NCBI GenBank assembly: GCA_963402885.1
Contig: OY727096.1
Coordinates: 28,935,820 to 28,999,819 of the forward strand
Length of the DNA stretch: 64,000 nt
From: Antedon bifida
Taxonomy: Eukaryota; Echinodermata; Crinoidea; Comatulida; Antedonidae
Direction of reading: 5' to 3'
Below, piece after piece: positions 1-11,269 of this stretch. The translations under genes were made by a program, and so were the position numbers. Numbering within the stretch: position 1 is the stretch's first letter; the number at the start of each line of letters is the position of its first letter. The notes under the pieces were generated by a model. That model did not search any database. It was given only the letters and a program-made list of their open reading frames with translations, and had not been told where the DNA came from.

Positions 1-353
1 AATTGTCATCATCATACCAAAACATTAGAACATGGTCACGTAATTTCACCTATGCTACACTGTATATAGATATACCGTATATACTGTATATACTAAATAT
101 GACACTAATAGCAGCACTCTATAATAGTAGGCCTATGCATCAGGTCATGGATGGAATACATCAATGTTTTGCGCTCATATTTTATTTCTAAAAAATGAAA
201 CGACTGTAAAATTATGTTTTCACAATGATCACAAATAATTCGTCAAAGTGACGAAATGAATTGTAGTTGTTATTTTGTAAATATAACAACGCTTACCTTG
301 TTGCAATAAACAGTTTGAATTTGAATATTAATTAGCTGTTTCTGAATCTCTTC

Positions 354-488
354 CTATAGCTTTGTCTTATCAAACTAATAGTGTGATTTGCCCAAATATG
401 GTAGTGAAATGCCCAAATATGGTATATGACATCATCACTCACATTTTTTGTCACATAAAATGTTGATAGTGCTATGTAGACAGAGCTT
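354..488. repeat. MITE-like element, 'GCTnnGTCTACACTATCAAAC' family, copy 1
   Basis: The left end reads agctttgtcttatcaaact and the right end ttgatagtgctatgtagaca followed by gagctt, which are imperfect inverted repeats. The interior has the gtgatttgcccaaatatgg and gacatcatcactcacat segments also present in the copies near 58.74 kb and 59.29 kb. Non-autonomous and non-coding; the superfamily is not determined. Confidence 0.6.
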
Positions 489-1464
489 TATATTTTATCA
501 TCAATTGACTCTGAGTCCTTCTGGGCAATTATAAATCTTTCTCTAAATCGCAAAATGATTTTTTTCCTTGTTTTATATGCTGATTTTGAATATTATAAAT
601 CTTTGCTTTACCGTCCTGACCGATTCTCCTCTTCAGTTTTGTTTTACATTATTGTTTTTTGGTCAAATAAATAAATGAAGAAACACTAAGTAAGGCAATC
701 ATAGCATTTTATTGTAATTTCCACTTTTATATTAAATCAAATGAAACAGAGATATTAAACATTGCAAACCACATAACCAAATAAATTGGTAATTCTGCAT
801 TGTTGGAATTTTGTGCAATACCACTTTTTCCTACACCACTGACCTACTGTACAAACTGCTATTATTTTTGCGATATACTCCCACACATACTGGCCTATAA
901 ACTATTTGATTGAAAACACGATTGCATACATATAAGTAATTAAAATGAAAGCAAATATAAAAATAAATCAAAGCCTATAACATTGTACACACTGTTATAA
1001 TGAAATCACATTGGAATAACATTTCAATAACTTAAATATAATAGATCATGTCATGTCATTGTAGCACTCCATAAATAATTTAGAGATGCAAGAATTTACA
1101 AAGTATTTGCCCTAGTTAATTTTGTTTAAAAAGTTGTTGCACGAATATTTACTGTTAATATTTTTAGAATGGTGCAATTTGATATTATTTCTCTTTAATT
1201 TGTATTGAAAAGATTTCAAAAGCGAGTAAACACACGTAATATTACCGATTGTTACTGTTTAGGCCTATTCTAGCGGTAACACTGTACAAATAATAATTAC
1301 ACTATTTTGTGACTGACGAAAACGAGGAATACGATACATAAAATCAATACACTTTACAATAACATAAAATAAAAGGAGATATGAAAAACTTAAACAAAAT
1401 GTTCAGTTAACTGATTTCTCTGTCATGAATCCATCTACAGAATAAACAAGGCCAACAGCCATTA

Positions 1465-1561
1465 AGTCGCGTGCTACAATGCATAGTGATACCGGACCGA
1501 CAGACAGACAGACAGACCAACCGACCGACATAGTGAACTATAGAGTCGCGTCCACGCGACT
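1465..1561 (+). repeat. Foldback element with gaccgacc/gacagacag core, copy 1
   Basis: It starts agtcgcgtgc and ends cacgcgact, so its ends are inverted repeats, with a purine-rich tetranucleotide core (gacagacagaccaaccgacc). The same design recurs six more times in the window. The flank 'aaggccaacagcc' is also shared with other copies. Confidence 0.65.
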
Positions 1562-1672
1562 AAAAATATATGTGCCTCATTATCTTTACCAAAACACAAT
1601 ATTTTATATTGAGAAATTCCATCTTTTCAATTAAATGCTTTAACAACCAGAGTGAAAAGAAATATGCAAGTT

Positions 1673-2968
1673 CTAATTTTGTAATTGATTGATTGGTAAT
1701 AATGTAATTGAATTAAAACATGATAGCACAGTGTTTTCATTTAAAGAGTGTCTCTGTGTGTGTGTTTTTAGATGCCTTTTGAAGGTTTTATCCCATTGAA
1801 ATTGTAATCCACATTGTTCACATTTATATGGTTTCTCTCCCGTGTGTATTCTCAAATGTAATTTTAAATATCCATTCCTTTTAAATTTCTTTCCACAATG
1901 CTCACATTCATAAGGTGTCTCTCCTGTGTGAATTCTCAAATGTTTTTTTAAAGTCCCATTAGTGATAAATTTCTGTCCACAATATTCACATTCATACGAT
2001 TTGCATCCTGTGTGCAATCTCAAATGTATTCTTAAATAACTACTAGTTCTAAAGGTCTTCGCGCAAAATATGCATTCATATGGTTTCTCTCCTGTGTGTA
2101 TTCTCAAATGTTCTCTCAAAATCACTCTCTGTTTAAATTTCTTTCCACAATGTTCACATTCATACGGTGTCTCTCCTGTGTGAGTTCTAAAATGTATTTT
2201 CAATTGCTCACTGTGTTTAAATTTCCTTTGACACTGTTCACATTCATATGGCTTCTCTCCTGTGTGTACTCTCAAATGTTTTGTCAAATTCCCCCTTTCT
2301 TTAAAATTCTTCCCACAGTGTTCACATTCAAATGGTGCTTCTCCTGTGTGTATTCTCAAATGCTTTTTCAAATTCGCATTCTGTTTAAATGTCTTCCCAC
2401 AATGTTCACATTCATGTTGTGTCTCTCTGTGAATTTTAAAATGTTTTTTTAATTCATCACTTTTATTAAATTGTTTCCCACAATTTTCACAACCAAATGA
2501 AGTTTCTTCGGCAGTGTGAATTCCCAAATCACCACTTTCTTCAGTTCCACAATGTTCAGCAGATTCAGTATACGAAGTTTCTTCAGAAGTGTTTTCAAAA
2601 TTCTCACTTTCTTCATTTCGACAATGTTCAAATTCATACGAAGCTTCTACGGCAGTGTTTCCCGAATTCTCACTTTCTTCATTTCGACAATGTTCAAATT
2701 CATATGAAGTTTCTTCGACAGTGGGTAGTCCAAAATGTTTACTTTCTTCAATTCTAGGCCTACAATGTTCAAAGTCATAATGTGGTGTTTGGCCATTTAG
2801 CAGAAAATCCTCAGAGTTTTCACATTTAAACTCTTTACTATGTACGTGTATTCCTAAATGTTCCTTCAAATCCCTGAACTCAAATTTATCTCCACAGTGT
2901 TCACATTTGCATTTCATGTTGGTATTTACAATGTTAAATTCTTCTTTGTTGAAGTCGTATTCATTCAT
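1673..2968 (-). CDS. C2H2 zinc-finger protein ZNF-A
   Basis: Predicted nuclear DNA-binding protein of about 431 residues. It has the family N-terminal short finger (KCEHCG...DLKEHLGIH), then a divergent acidic region in which a 'SYEFEHCRNEESEN' motif is repeated, then nine tandem C2H2 fingers with TGEKP/TGETP linkers. A minus-strand acceptor (poly-T then tag) lies at 2977-2979, so the coding exon begins at 2976. The first in-frame ATG inside the exon is at 2968 (MNEYDF...); an upstream ATG at 2992 falls in the presumed intron. Relatives start at the MKxKCEHCG methionine, which here would be 2917. The middle repeats look like decayed fingers that lost the second Cys or the His pair. A cassette with CCAAT/octamer motifs lies at 3.72-3.87 kb. 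DNA target unknown. Confidence 0.85.
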   Translation of the reverse strand: MNEYDFNKEEFNIVNTNMKCKCEHCGDKFEFRDLKEHLGIHVHSKEFKCENSEDFLLNGQTPHYDFEHCRPRIEESKHFGLPTVEETSYEFEHCRNEESENSGNTAVEASYEFEHCRNEESENFENTSEETSYTESAEHCGTEESGDLGIHTAEETSFGCENCGKQFNKSDELKKHFKIHRETQHECEHCGKTFKQNANLKKHLRIHTGEAPFECEHCGKNFKERGNLTKHLRVHTGEKPYECEQCQRKFKHSEQLKIHFRTHTGETPYECEHCGKKFKQRVILREHLRIHTGEKPYECIFCAKTFRTSSYLRIHLRLHTGCKSYECEYCGQKFITNGTLKKHLRIHTGETPYECEHCGKKFKRNGYLKLHLRIHTGEKPYKCEQCGLQFQWDKTFKRHLKTHTQRHSLNENTVLSCFNSITLLPINQLQN

Positions 2969-2976
2969 CAATAAAT

Positions 2977-3717
2977 CTAAAAAAAAATGCAATTGTCAAA
3001 ACTATAATTCTACTTCCTCCAGGCTATACTTAGTAGTACTAATCTATTCATGTTAGCTACACTATATTGCAAAACAAACTTATATACATACAGTAGTTTT
3101 GTAAAAGAGTAATGTCAAGGATTTTCAAATTGGCGTATTCCATTGCGACTTTAATGTCGTGTATACAATTTTTATTTCATTAGAGTACTGAGGCCTAATG
3201 CTAACGGATTATTTTAAACGTCGAGTGATATTAGCTTGCGTTATTTTAAGGCATTTAGGCGCTACTATTTATGGGGAAAAAAACATAAATCGGGGTCCTC
3301 CTAATTACCAAGCCGTATCAAATATAACCAAGCCCTATACAATACATTACCAACAAAATAGAGGTTATATTTAGAGTGTTAATTGCGGGGTGGGGTTGGT
3401 TGGATACAAACCTCCGCCAATGCCACATCAACAAATACGTAATAAGGACCTGAAACTTTCCATTGCTGTGATCAGCTTGATATTTAACCTACTAGTCATA
3501 TGAAATTGAATAACGTGTTCCCATACAGCTACGAACCTATCCTTTAAAATCTTATGAAAATCTGGCAATACATTTTTGAGTAATCCTGCTCTAACAATTA
3601 TAAGAAACACACACGCCGATTGTCTCATAACCAGCTCTCGCCATTCTGTTTGGCGGAGGTAATTAAAACATTGTATACATCGTATAGTAAATCAATATTT
3701 CAGGAACGTGTACCTAC
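2977..3717 (-). other. Probable intron 1 of ZNF-A
   Basis: Bounded on the minus strand by a GTAGGTA donor at 3711-3717 and a poly-T/TAG acceptor at 2977-2979. It contains a 66-codon open frame (3428-3628, minus) without recognisable homology, which I do not call a gene. Confidence 0.45.
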
Positions 3718-3870
3718 CTAATAATGATAATTATCGTCTTCCTCACTCGTTCCTTCGCTGCCACTGTATACAACTGAATGGCATTCCTCAGCAATAAATA
3801 GGATTATAGACTGGCAGACAAGTACTTATTTACGGTATTTGATTGGTTGAGAGTATAATTATGCAAATTG
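3718..3870 (-). promoter_or_regulatory. Promoter/first-exon cassette upstream of ZNF-A
   Basis: Seen on + as gattggttgagag (inverted CCAAT, 3841) followed by atgcaaat (octamer, 3861-3868). Downstream on the minus strand there is a short exon containing ggcagcgaaggaac and ending at a GTAGGTAC donor. The same order of motifs recurs near 31.3, 35.9, 39.7, 48.3 and 53.2 kb, usually upstream of ZNF genes. Promoter function is inferred. Confidence 0.5.
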
Positions 3871-4776
3871 AATGATCTACTTAGATGCCGTAAGAGTACT
3901 TGTTGAGTAACGACCCTAGACATTATAACCGACCCACTCTACCATTGTGTAGAGTGGGTGGGGAAAGGCTTTATATAGAGCTCTAATAGTGGATCGTTAC
4001 TGCCTTTACAGTATACTGTATAACGCCAATTATGTAGAATTGTATTGAAATTCCACTTTAATTAAATAATTGGATTTAGAAGAGAGTTGTTACTCTCTGG
4101 ATTGAGTGTTACATTGTTGTGTCAATTCTTTTGACAACACGTAACAACAAGTTTTGAATCGAATATATCTGATCGATTGTAAAACTGCAGACAAATCAGT
4201 TATCTATAATATAACTACAGCACAATTCTAATGACTACAGTATACACTTTTTTCCAAAACATAACCTATAGTGTACCTCTGATCAATACCTCAACTTCAA
4301 CATAAAAAAATAAAATACAAAATACTATCTATCCCCTGTTGTGTCGCCATGTGTTTACAAATATACACAAAGAAAATAGTATATTATACAGTACCTTGAA
4401 TATATAATATGAATAAAACTTGATTTTATTGTTACAAAAATGAACCGACTATAAAAGAAAACTCTTACTTTGAATTAAAAATCATAGAAAGGCTTTATTA
4501 CATAGGAAGGCTACTGTACATTATAAATCATAGTAAGGGTTTTATTATAAATTTTGAAAAAAATGTGTAAACAAAACCAAAAATGTATAATGTTATAATA
4601 AAGTAAAATAATACAATAATCAAGTCCTAGGTATCATAGTACTATAATAGATGTTAAAACAACAATTTACTAACTAAGTAAAAGAGTGTACATTTAGAAT
4701 TGAAAGTGTGTGTGTACTTTAAACAAAACAAAAAACAGCAACACACAGAACATTAACATTTATACAGTAAAGTATG

Positions 4777-5567
4777 TTTTCTCTCTTGTGTGTATCCTCA
4801 AATGTAATTTTAAATGAAATATTAGTTTTAAATCTCTTTCCACAAATTTCATTTATATTGTGTTGCGTCTCTGCAGTGTATATTTTCAAATGTTTTTTAT
4901 TCTCACAATATTCAGATTCATTGTGCGAGTTCTAAAATGTTTTTTCAAAATTCTCACTTTATGGGAATGGTTTATTATTTATATTCTTTGTTTGATTTGT
5001 TTGATTGACATTGTTTTATAGTATTAAATCTTTAAAACTCTTAATAAACTTCAATGTATTAGTTTTTTGTATCAGGGAATACAGTAATCTACATAATTAT
5101 ATTCTTCAATTATTATGGCTCAAATTATTGAGTACTGCATTATAGTAACTCGTTTATCTGAAATAAATATTTCTGTTTATTTTTCCCCAACAATATTCAA
5201 ACTTAACCTATTAATTCTCTCTCGTGTGTATTCTCACATGTCTTTTCAAATTATCAATGTTCGCATTTATAATAATGGAGTGTATCTCTGTATTCTAAAA
5301 TGTTCCTTCAAATCACCACTGTGTGTTCAAAGTACAATGATTTTCCCACAAAATTTATATTCTTTTGTTGCTCTAAAGATCTGTCTACGCTATCAAACTT
5401 TATTTGACAAAATATTTTGCCTACTGTAGTACATCACTAAGTATCTGAGTGCTTTCATTTTGTTTATTTTTCCCCACACTGTTTTGTTTTGGTGTGTTTC
5501 TTACATTTTGTTCTCAAATGTCTTTTCAAATCACCCCTTTGATCATATTTCTTCCCATAAGAATGGT
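4777..5567 (-). pseudogene. Decayed finger relics 3' of ZNF-B
   Basis: Downstream of the ZNF-B stop codon, the minus strand still carries recognisable finger and linker fragments (ctctcttgtgtgtatcctcaa on +, and caaatgtcttttcaaat repeats) interrupted by stops and indels. The ancestral array was therefore longer and was shortened from its C-terminal end. Equivalent relics flank the second copy at 40617-41458. Confidence 0.7.
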
Positions 5568-8500
5568 CTATCCTGTGTGCATTCTCAAATGCATCTTCAA
5601 ATCTCTATTATGTTTAAATGTCTTCCCACAACGTTTACATTCGTATGGTGTCTCTCCTGTGTGTATTCTCAAATGTCTTTTCAAATTTCCATTTTGTTTA
5701 AATTTCTTCCCACAATGTTCACATTCATAAGGTGTATCTCCTGTGTGTATTCTCAAATGTCTTTTCAAATTTCCATTTAGTTTAAATTTCTTACCACATT
5801 GTTCACATTCATATGGTGTCTCTCCTGTGTGTGTTCTCAAATGTCTTTTCAAATCCCCATTTAGTTTAACTTTCTTACCACAATGTTCACATTCATATGG
5901 TGTCTCTCCTGTGTGTGTTCTCAAATGTCTTTTCAAATCCCCATTTTGTTTAAATTTCTTACCACAATGTTCACATTCATATGGTGTCTCTCTTGTGTGT
6001 GTTCTCAAATGAATCTTCAAATTTCCATTTTGTTTAAATTTCTTACCACAATGTTCACATTCATATGGTGTCTCTCTTGTGTGTGTTCTCAAATGAATCT
6101 TCAAATTTCCATTTAGTTTAAATTTCTTACCACAATGTTCACACTCATATGGTGTCTCTCTAGTGTGTGTTCTCAAATGTATCTTCAAACTTCCACTTTC
6201 TTTAAATTTCTTACCACAATGTTTACATTCATATGGTGTCTCTCTAATGTGTGTTCTCAAATGTATCTTCAAACTTCCACTTTCTTTAAATTTCTTCCCA
6301 CAATGTTCACATTCATATGGTGTCTCTCCTGTGTGTTTTTTTAAATGTTTCCGATTTCCATTTTGTTTCAATTTCTTACCACCATGTTCACAATCATATG
6401 GTGTCTCTCTAGTGTGTTTTCTCAAATGTATCTTTAAACTTCCATTTTGTTTACATTTTTGTCCACAATGTTCACATTCATATGGTGTCTCTCCTGTGTG
6501 TGTTCTCAAATGTCTTTTCAAATCCCAATTTTGTTTAAATTTCTTACCACAATGTTCACATTCATATGGTGTCTCTCTTGTGTGTGTTCTCGAATGAATC
6601 TTCAAATTTCCGTTTAGTTTAAATTTCTTACCACAATGTTCACATTCATATGGTGTCTCTCTTGTGTGTGTTCTCAAATGTCTTTTCAAATCCCAATTTT
6701 GTTTAAATTTCTTACCACAATGTTTACATTCATATGGTGTCTCTCTAGTGTGTGTTTTCAAATGTATCTTCAAACTTCCACTTTCTTTAAATTTCTTCCC
6801 ACAATGTTCACATTCATATGGTGTCTCTCCTGTGTGTTTTCTCAAATGTTTCCGATTTCCATTTTGTTTCAATTTCTTACCACCATGTTTACACTCATAT
6901 GGTGTCTCTCCTGTGTATTTTCTCAAACGAATCTCTAAATTTCCATTGTGTTTAAATTTCTTACCACCATGCTCACATTCATATGGTGTCTCTCCTGTGT
7001 TTGTGCTCAAATGTTTTTTCAAATTCCGATTCCCTTCCTTCTCATGCTCACATTCATATGGTGTCTCTCCTGTGTTTGTGCTCAAATGTTTTTTCAAATT
7101 CCGATTCCCTTCCTTCTCATGCTCACATTCATATCGTGTCTCTCCTGTGTTTGTACTCAAATGTTTTTTTAAATTCCGATTTCCTTCCTTCTCTTTTTCA
7201 CAATCATATGGTGTCTCTCCTGTGTGTTTTCTCAAACGAATCTTTAAATTTCCATTTTGTTTAAATTTCTTACCACAATGTTCACATTCATATTGTGTCT
7301 CTCTTGTGTGTTTTCTCAAATTCATTTTCCAATTCCAGCTTTGTTTAAATTTCTTTGCACAATTTTGACATTCATATGGTGTCTCTCTTTTGTGTGTTCT
7401 CAAATGTGTTTTCAAAGTTGACTTCCATTTGAATTTCTTCCCGCAATGTTCACATTCATATGGTGTCTCTCCTGCTTTTGTGCTCATATGTTTTTTCAAA
7501 TTCCTATTTCCTTCCTTCTCATGCTCACATTCATATGGTGTCTCTCCTGTGTTTGTGCTCAAATGTTTTTTCAAATTCGTATTTCCTTCCTTCTCATGCT
7601 CACATTCATATGGTGTCTCTCCTGTGTTTGTGCTAAAATGTTTTTTCAAATTCTGATTTCCTTCCTTCTCATGCTCACATTCATATGGTGTCTCTCCTGT
7701 GTGTTTTCTCAAATGTTTCCGATTTCCATTTTGTTTCAAATTCTTACCACCATGTTTACACTCATATGGTGTCTCTCCTGTGTATTTTCTCAAACGAATC
7801 TCTAAATTTCCATTGTGTTTAAATTTCTTACCACCATGCTCACATTCATATGGTGTCTCTCCTGTGTTTGTGCTCAAATGTTTTTTCAAATTCGTATTTC
7901 CTTCCTTCTCATGCTCACATTCATATGGTGTCTCTCCTGTGTTTGTACTCAAATGTTTTTTCAAATTCCGATTCCCTTCCTTCTCATGCTCACATTCATA
8001 TGGTGTCTCTCCTGTGTTTGTGCTCAAATGTTTTTTCAAATTCCGATTCCCTTCCTTCTCATGCTCACATTCATATGGTGTCTCTCCTGTGTTTGTGCTC
8101 AAATGTTTTTTCAAATTCCGATTCCCTTCCTTCTCATGCTCACATTCATATGGTGTCTCTCCTGTGTTTGTGCTCAAATGTTTTTTCAAATTCGTATTTC
8201 CTTCCTTCTCATGCTCACATTCATATGGTGTCTCTCCTGTGTTTGTGCTCAAATGTTTTTTCAAATTCCTATTTCCTTCCTTCTCATGTTCACATTCATA
8301 TGGTGTCTCTCCTGTGTTTGTGCTCAAATGTTTTTTCAAATTCCGATTTCCTTCCTTCTCATGCTCACATTCATATGGTGTCTCTCCTGTGTTTGTGCTA
8401 AAATGTTTTTTCAAATTCTGATTTCCTTCCTTCTCATGCTCACATTCATATGGTGTTTCTCCTTTGTTTGTGCTCAAATGTTTTTTCAAATTCGTATTTC

Positions 8501-9122
8501 CTTCCTTCTCATGCTCACATTCATATGGTGTCTCTCCTGTGTTTGTGCTAAAATGTTTTTTCAAATTCCGATTCCCTTCCTTCTCATGCTCACATTCATA
8601 TGGTGTCTCTCCTGTGTTTGTGCTAAAATGTTTTTTCAAATTCCTATTTCCTTCCTTCTCATGCTCACATTCATATGGTGTCTCTCCTGTGTTTGTGCTC
8701 AAATGTTTTTTCAAATTCCGATTCCCTTCCTTCTCATGCTCACATTCATATGGTGTCTCTCCTGTGTTTGTGCTCAAAAGTTTTTTCAAATTCCTATTTC
8801 CTTCCTTCTCATGTTCACATTCATATGGTGTCTCTCCTGTGTTTGTGCTCAAAAGTTTTTTCAAATTCCTATTTCCTTCCTTCTCATGCTCACATTCATA
8901 TGGTGTCTCTTCTGTGTTTGTGCTCAAAGTTTTTTTCAAATTCCGATTTCCTTCTTTCTCATGCTCACATTTATATGGTATCTCGTTATGTAGCTTACAC
9001 TTGGCAATTGTATCTTCACAGAGCTCACATTTTATTTCTTTAGAATGAGTGTGTAATCCTAAATGTTCTTTCAAGTCACTGAATTCCAACTTAACTCCAC
9101 AGTGTTCACATTTATATTTCAT
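5568..9122 (-). CDS. Giant C2H2 zinc-finger protein ZNF-B with degenerate 25-residue modules
   Basis: An uninterrupted frame of 1184 residues starting at the family methionine ([12 protein letters not shown] at 9120-9122). A TTTCAG acceptor lies just upstream (+ ctgaaag at 9138). The N-terminal short finger is followed by 21 modules of 25 residues of the type YECEHEKEGNRNLKKHL plus STNTGETP. These lack the second zinc Cys and the final His, so they cannot be normal C2H2 fingers. They are interspersed with a few intermediate 27-28-residue modules (GGKKFKHNGN type) and followed by roughly fifteen 28-residue fingers, most keeping C-X2-C-X12-H-X3-H. Canonical fingers presumably bind DNA; the role of the degenerate block is unknown. 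The last finger ends at HTG followed by TAG. A paralogue lies at 41459-43204. Confidence 0.85.
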   Translation of the reverse strand: MKYKCEHCGVKLEFSDLKEHLGLHTHSKEIKCELCEDTIAKCKLHNEIPYKCEHEKEGNRNLKKTLSTNTEETPYECEHEKEGNRNLKKLLSTNTGETPYECEHEKEGNRNLKKLLSTNTGETPYECEHEKEGNRNLKKHLSTNTGETPYECEHEKEGNRNLKKHFSTNTGETPYECEHEKEGNRNLKKHFSTNTGETPYECEHEKEGNTNLKKHLSTNKGETPYECEHEKEGNQNLKKHFSTNTGETPYECEHEKEGNRNLKKHLSTNTGETPYECEHEKEGNRNLKKHLSTNTGETPYECEHEKEGNTNLKKHLSTNTGETPYECEHEKEGNRNLKKHLSTNTGETPYECEHEKEGNRNLKKHLSTNTGETPYECEHEKEGNRNLKKHLSTNTGETPYECEHEKEGNTNLKKHLSTNTGETPYECEHGGKKFKHNGNLEIRLRKYTGETPYECKHGGKNLKQNGNRKHLRKHTGETPYECEHEKEGNQNLKKHFSTNTGETPYECEHEKEGNTNLKKHLSTNTGETPYECEHEKEGNRNLKKHMSTKAGETPYECEHCGKKFKWKSTLKTHLRTHKRETPYECQNCAKKFKQSWNWKMNLRKHTRETQYECEHCGKKFKQNGNLKIRLRKHTGETPYDCEKEKEGNRNLKKHLSTNTGETRYECEHEKEGNRNLKKHLSTNTGETPYECEHEKEGNRNLKKHLSTNTGETPYECEHGGKKFKHNGNLEIRLRKYTGETPYECKHGGKKLKQNGNRKHLRKHTGETPYECEHCGKKFKESGSLKIHLKTHTRETPYECKHCGKKFKQNWDLKRHLRTHTRETPYECEHCGKKFKLNGNLKIHSRTHTRETPYECEHCGKKFKQNWDLKRHLRTHTGETPYECEHCGQKCKQNGSLKIHLRKHTRETPYDCEHGGKKLKQNGNRKHLKKHTGETPYECEHCGKKFKESGSLKIHLRTHIRETPYECKHCGKKFKESGSLKIHLRTHTRETPYECEHCGKKFKLNGNLKIHLRTHTRETPYECEHCGKKFKQNGNLKIHLRTHTRETPYECEHCGKKFKQNGDLKRHLRTHTGETPYECEHCGKKVKLNGDLKRHLRTHTGETPYECEQCGKKFKLNGNLKRHLRIHTGDTPYECEHCGKKFKQNGNLKRHLRIHTGETPYECKRCGKTFKHNRDLKMHLRMHTG
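6975..8980 (-). repeat. 75-bp tandem repeats inside ZNF-B
   Basis: Three runs of a 75-bp unit (about 7.85-8.98, 7.49-7.69 and 6.98-7.20 kb) encode the 25-residue modules. The unit is a multiple of three, and the antisense frames also stay open, which explains long spurious open frames on the + strand here. The canonical finger unit in the same gene is 84 bp, so the repeat arose by a net 9-bp loss and was then amplified. Confidence 0.85.
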
Positions 9123-9138
9123 GCTGTATTCTGTAATC

Positions 9139-11269
9139 TGAAAGAAAATATGTTGTTAAATTAACTACGGTAATAGTTATTCATGGTTTTGAGAATTTTT
9201 TTCACTGATTTCTTTAAAGATAATATTTCCATAAAAAACACCTAAAAAGGCAAAAAGAATAAAACTTTTGTAGGCTAAAAAAATTATAGATAACTATGGA
9301 AGAAAAATTCCATTGTTTACAAATTATTTATAAAAATACATTATTAAATACTGTATTATTATTCCAGACAGCAAAAGCAGGTACTGTAACTGAAGGTGAA
9401 ATAGATTATAAAAATTTACTTTTAATACTACCCATTCTAACGGCACACGAAGCCGAAGCCATAACGATTTAGTTGTCCCCACCTGGAATTGTTTTCAAGG
9501 CAACAAAACTTTTTATTTATCTTTCATCTAAAAGCTAGAATGCACTTACAGTATATTATTTTAAAATCAAAAATCAACTTTAAAAATATGTCAATAACTT
9601 CATTCCAAAATACAATTAATATGCAAAACTAAAACTTAAAGTTTTCTTTTCTAAAATTGATTTCTATTTTTATTGTATATTTTCTCTATTTATAATTTTG
9701 ATTACTCTTTGTCTTTACTTTTTTATGTTTGTTATATTTCCAATTACTGCACCACTTATTTTAACAAAAACATTTAAACAAATGGATTGTTTTAATATTA
9801 AATTTGTGAACGGTATGCACTTTTTTTTTATAACAAAGGATTCAACTCCAGGAATAGTCACTAAAACATGCCTGGTAGTGTACCATGTGACTAAAACGAT
9901 TTTGTAGTTGTTTACAATATATATATAATATGGCTGATATAAATACTTATTATATAGTCCGGTATAGGCCCGTAACCACTTTTTTTTTGCTGGGCATACT
10001 AACACTATGATTTTTTACTACAGGCCTAGTCAAGCCTTAACAAAAAGAGATTATTCAATTTAAATCAACATTAATTTAGCAAAAGACATACAAATATATT
10101 TTACAAGTCAATAATTACAACCAAAACCATTTGTTATTAGTTTTACGCTTAAAAATACAAATTTGAACTACCAAACACCAATACGTTTGGATCTTTTAAA
10201 AAGAACTTATGGAACGCGCAGGAAGCCTGGTTACGGTCATGGTAACGTCCTAATTGATGCTGTAATCTCATGAATGATTTATTATTTTTCTGCCCGAGAC
10301 GTCGAGTAATAGAAATTTCGCCATCGGCGCTCCATATTACTAATAGCCATAGATATAATTATCTCTAAAAGTCGAGCGGTGCAGCGACCGAATACGTAAC
10401 ACCATCGCCGATTGGAATCGCGACCGAACTGTACAGTACCACTGTTCGGTTATTACTAGCCATGAGTAGCGAAACGCTAGCTGCTAGGTAGTAAATTAAT
10501 AAACCATTGAGTAATATTACTTCATGAAATAACATGCCTAGGAGGCCTACCTACAAGTACTGTATAGTAACTAGCCTAGCTACCTTAACTTAAATATTCA
10601 TCAATATAGTATTGTAAGTTCGTGAATCAAACACCATATTTGGTGAAATCAACCTGTTGAAAGGTGTATGTCACACGTGCCTCTACTCTCTCCTCCAACC
10701 ACGTGTTGTGTGGATACTAGATACTACAGTATTATATATAATGAGGCGCCAATATGGATTTAATCAACGTCAACTACTATTTGAGCTCGATACAGAGGAA
10801 ATGTCGAGGAAATTAAATATATCAATGTAAAAATATTGATACTGTACGCATCGGCGGGCGGCCTAGAAAAAAAATATCGGAGGAGTTATGATACCATAGA
10901 TAGAGCATGGATAGAGTATTAATATTCACTATAATATCTCTAGACCTAATAATGATGCACTATACTTCTTAGCCACACACAAATACTGTAGGTATAACCG
11001 CAACCGTTCCATTTTTTGACGTACGTCAACAATCTAGGCTACTAAACAATTATAGGTACGCAGTTGTCTGGTGTCTCTTTTTTGTACGAATCGTTCATGG
11101 CCCAGTTCGCTGTAGGCCTACTGCGGTATGGCCTATACAGTATACACGTGTCGATATGTTACATCCAGACACCAAAATGCGAGATAATTATGACCCTTGT
11201 TGTTAATGCACTTATCAGTTTCAAATTACTATACTGTTGACATATTTTGTTACATATATATATATATAT
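9139..11269. other. Non-coding stretch upstream of ZNF-B
   Basis: No gene is supported. Patches at 10.2-10.8 kb match 44.27-44.80 kb, in keeping with the block A duplication. CACGTG-type words occur near 10.68-10.70 kb and could be promoter elements of ZNF-B, but this is speculative. Confidence 0.4.

Larger units (their letters stand above)
1..1672. other. Intergenic, AT-rich; two small repeat elements only
   Basis: No coding region can be supported here. A short open frame near the left edge has no recognisable motif and AT-rich composition. The stretch holds one inverted-repeat element (354-488) and one foldback element with a gaccgacc core (1465-1561), listed separately. Confidence 0.6.
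3655..10790. repeat. Segmental duplication block A, copy 1
   Basis: This stretch matches 39497-44800 in the same orientation: the promoter cassette, finger relics, ZNF-B, and patches of its upstream region (for example ctagctgctaggtagtaaat). The copies differ mainly by finger-module number and small indels; the 9.2-10.2 kb part is poorly conserved. Confidence 0.8.

Noticed and set aside
3..191. 62-codon open frame at the left edge
   Set aside because: Low-complexity AT-rich reading with no motif or splice context.
2992..2992. Start of ZNF-A at the most upstream ATG
   Set aside because: It lies on the intron side of a strong poly-T/TAG acceptor; 2968 or 2917 fits the family better.
3428..3628. 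66-codon minus-strand open frame (MRQSACVFLIIVRAGLL...)
   Set aside because: No recognised family; it lies in the probable ZNF-A intron and has no paralogous support.
6975..8980. CRISPR-like array
   Set aside because: Repeats are contiguous and coding with no unique spacers, and the genome is eukaryotic.
7815..8993. Long + strand open frames opposite ZNF-B (392 codons, LLMLTFIWCLSCVCAQMFF repeats) and similar ones opposite ZNF-B', C and D
   Set aside because: They are antisense shadows of 75-, 84- and 30-bp coding repeats whose unit is a multiple of three; composition is that of reversed finger codons.
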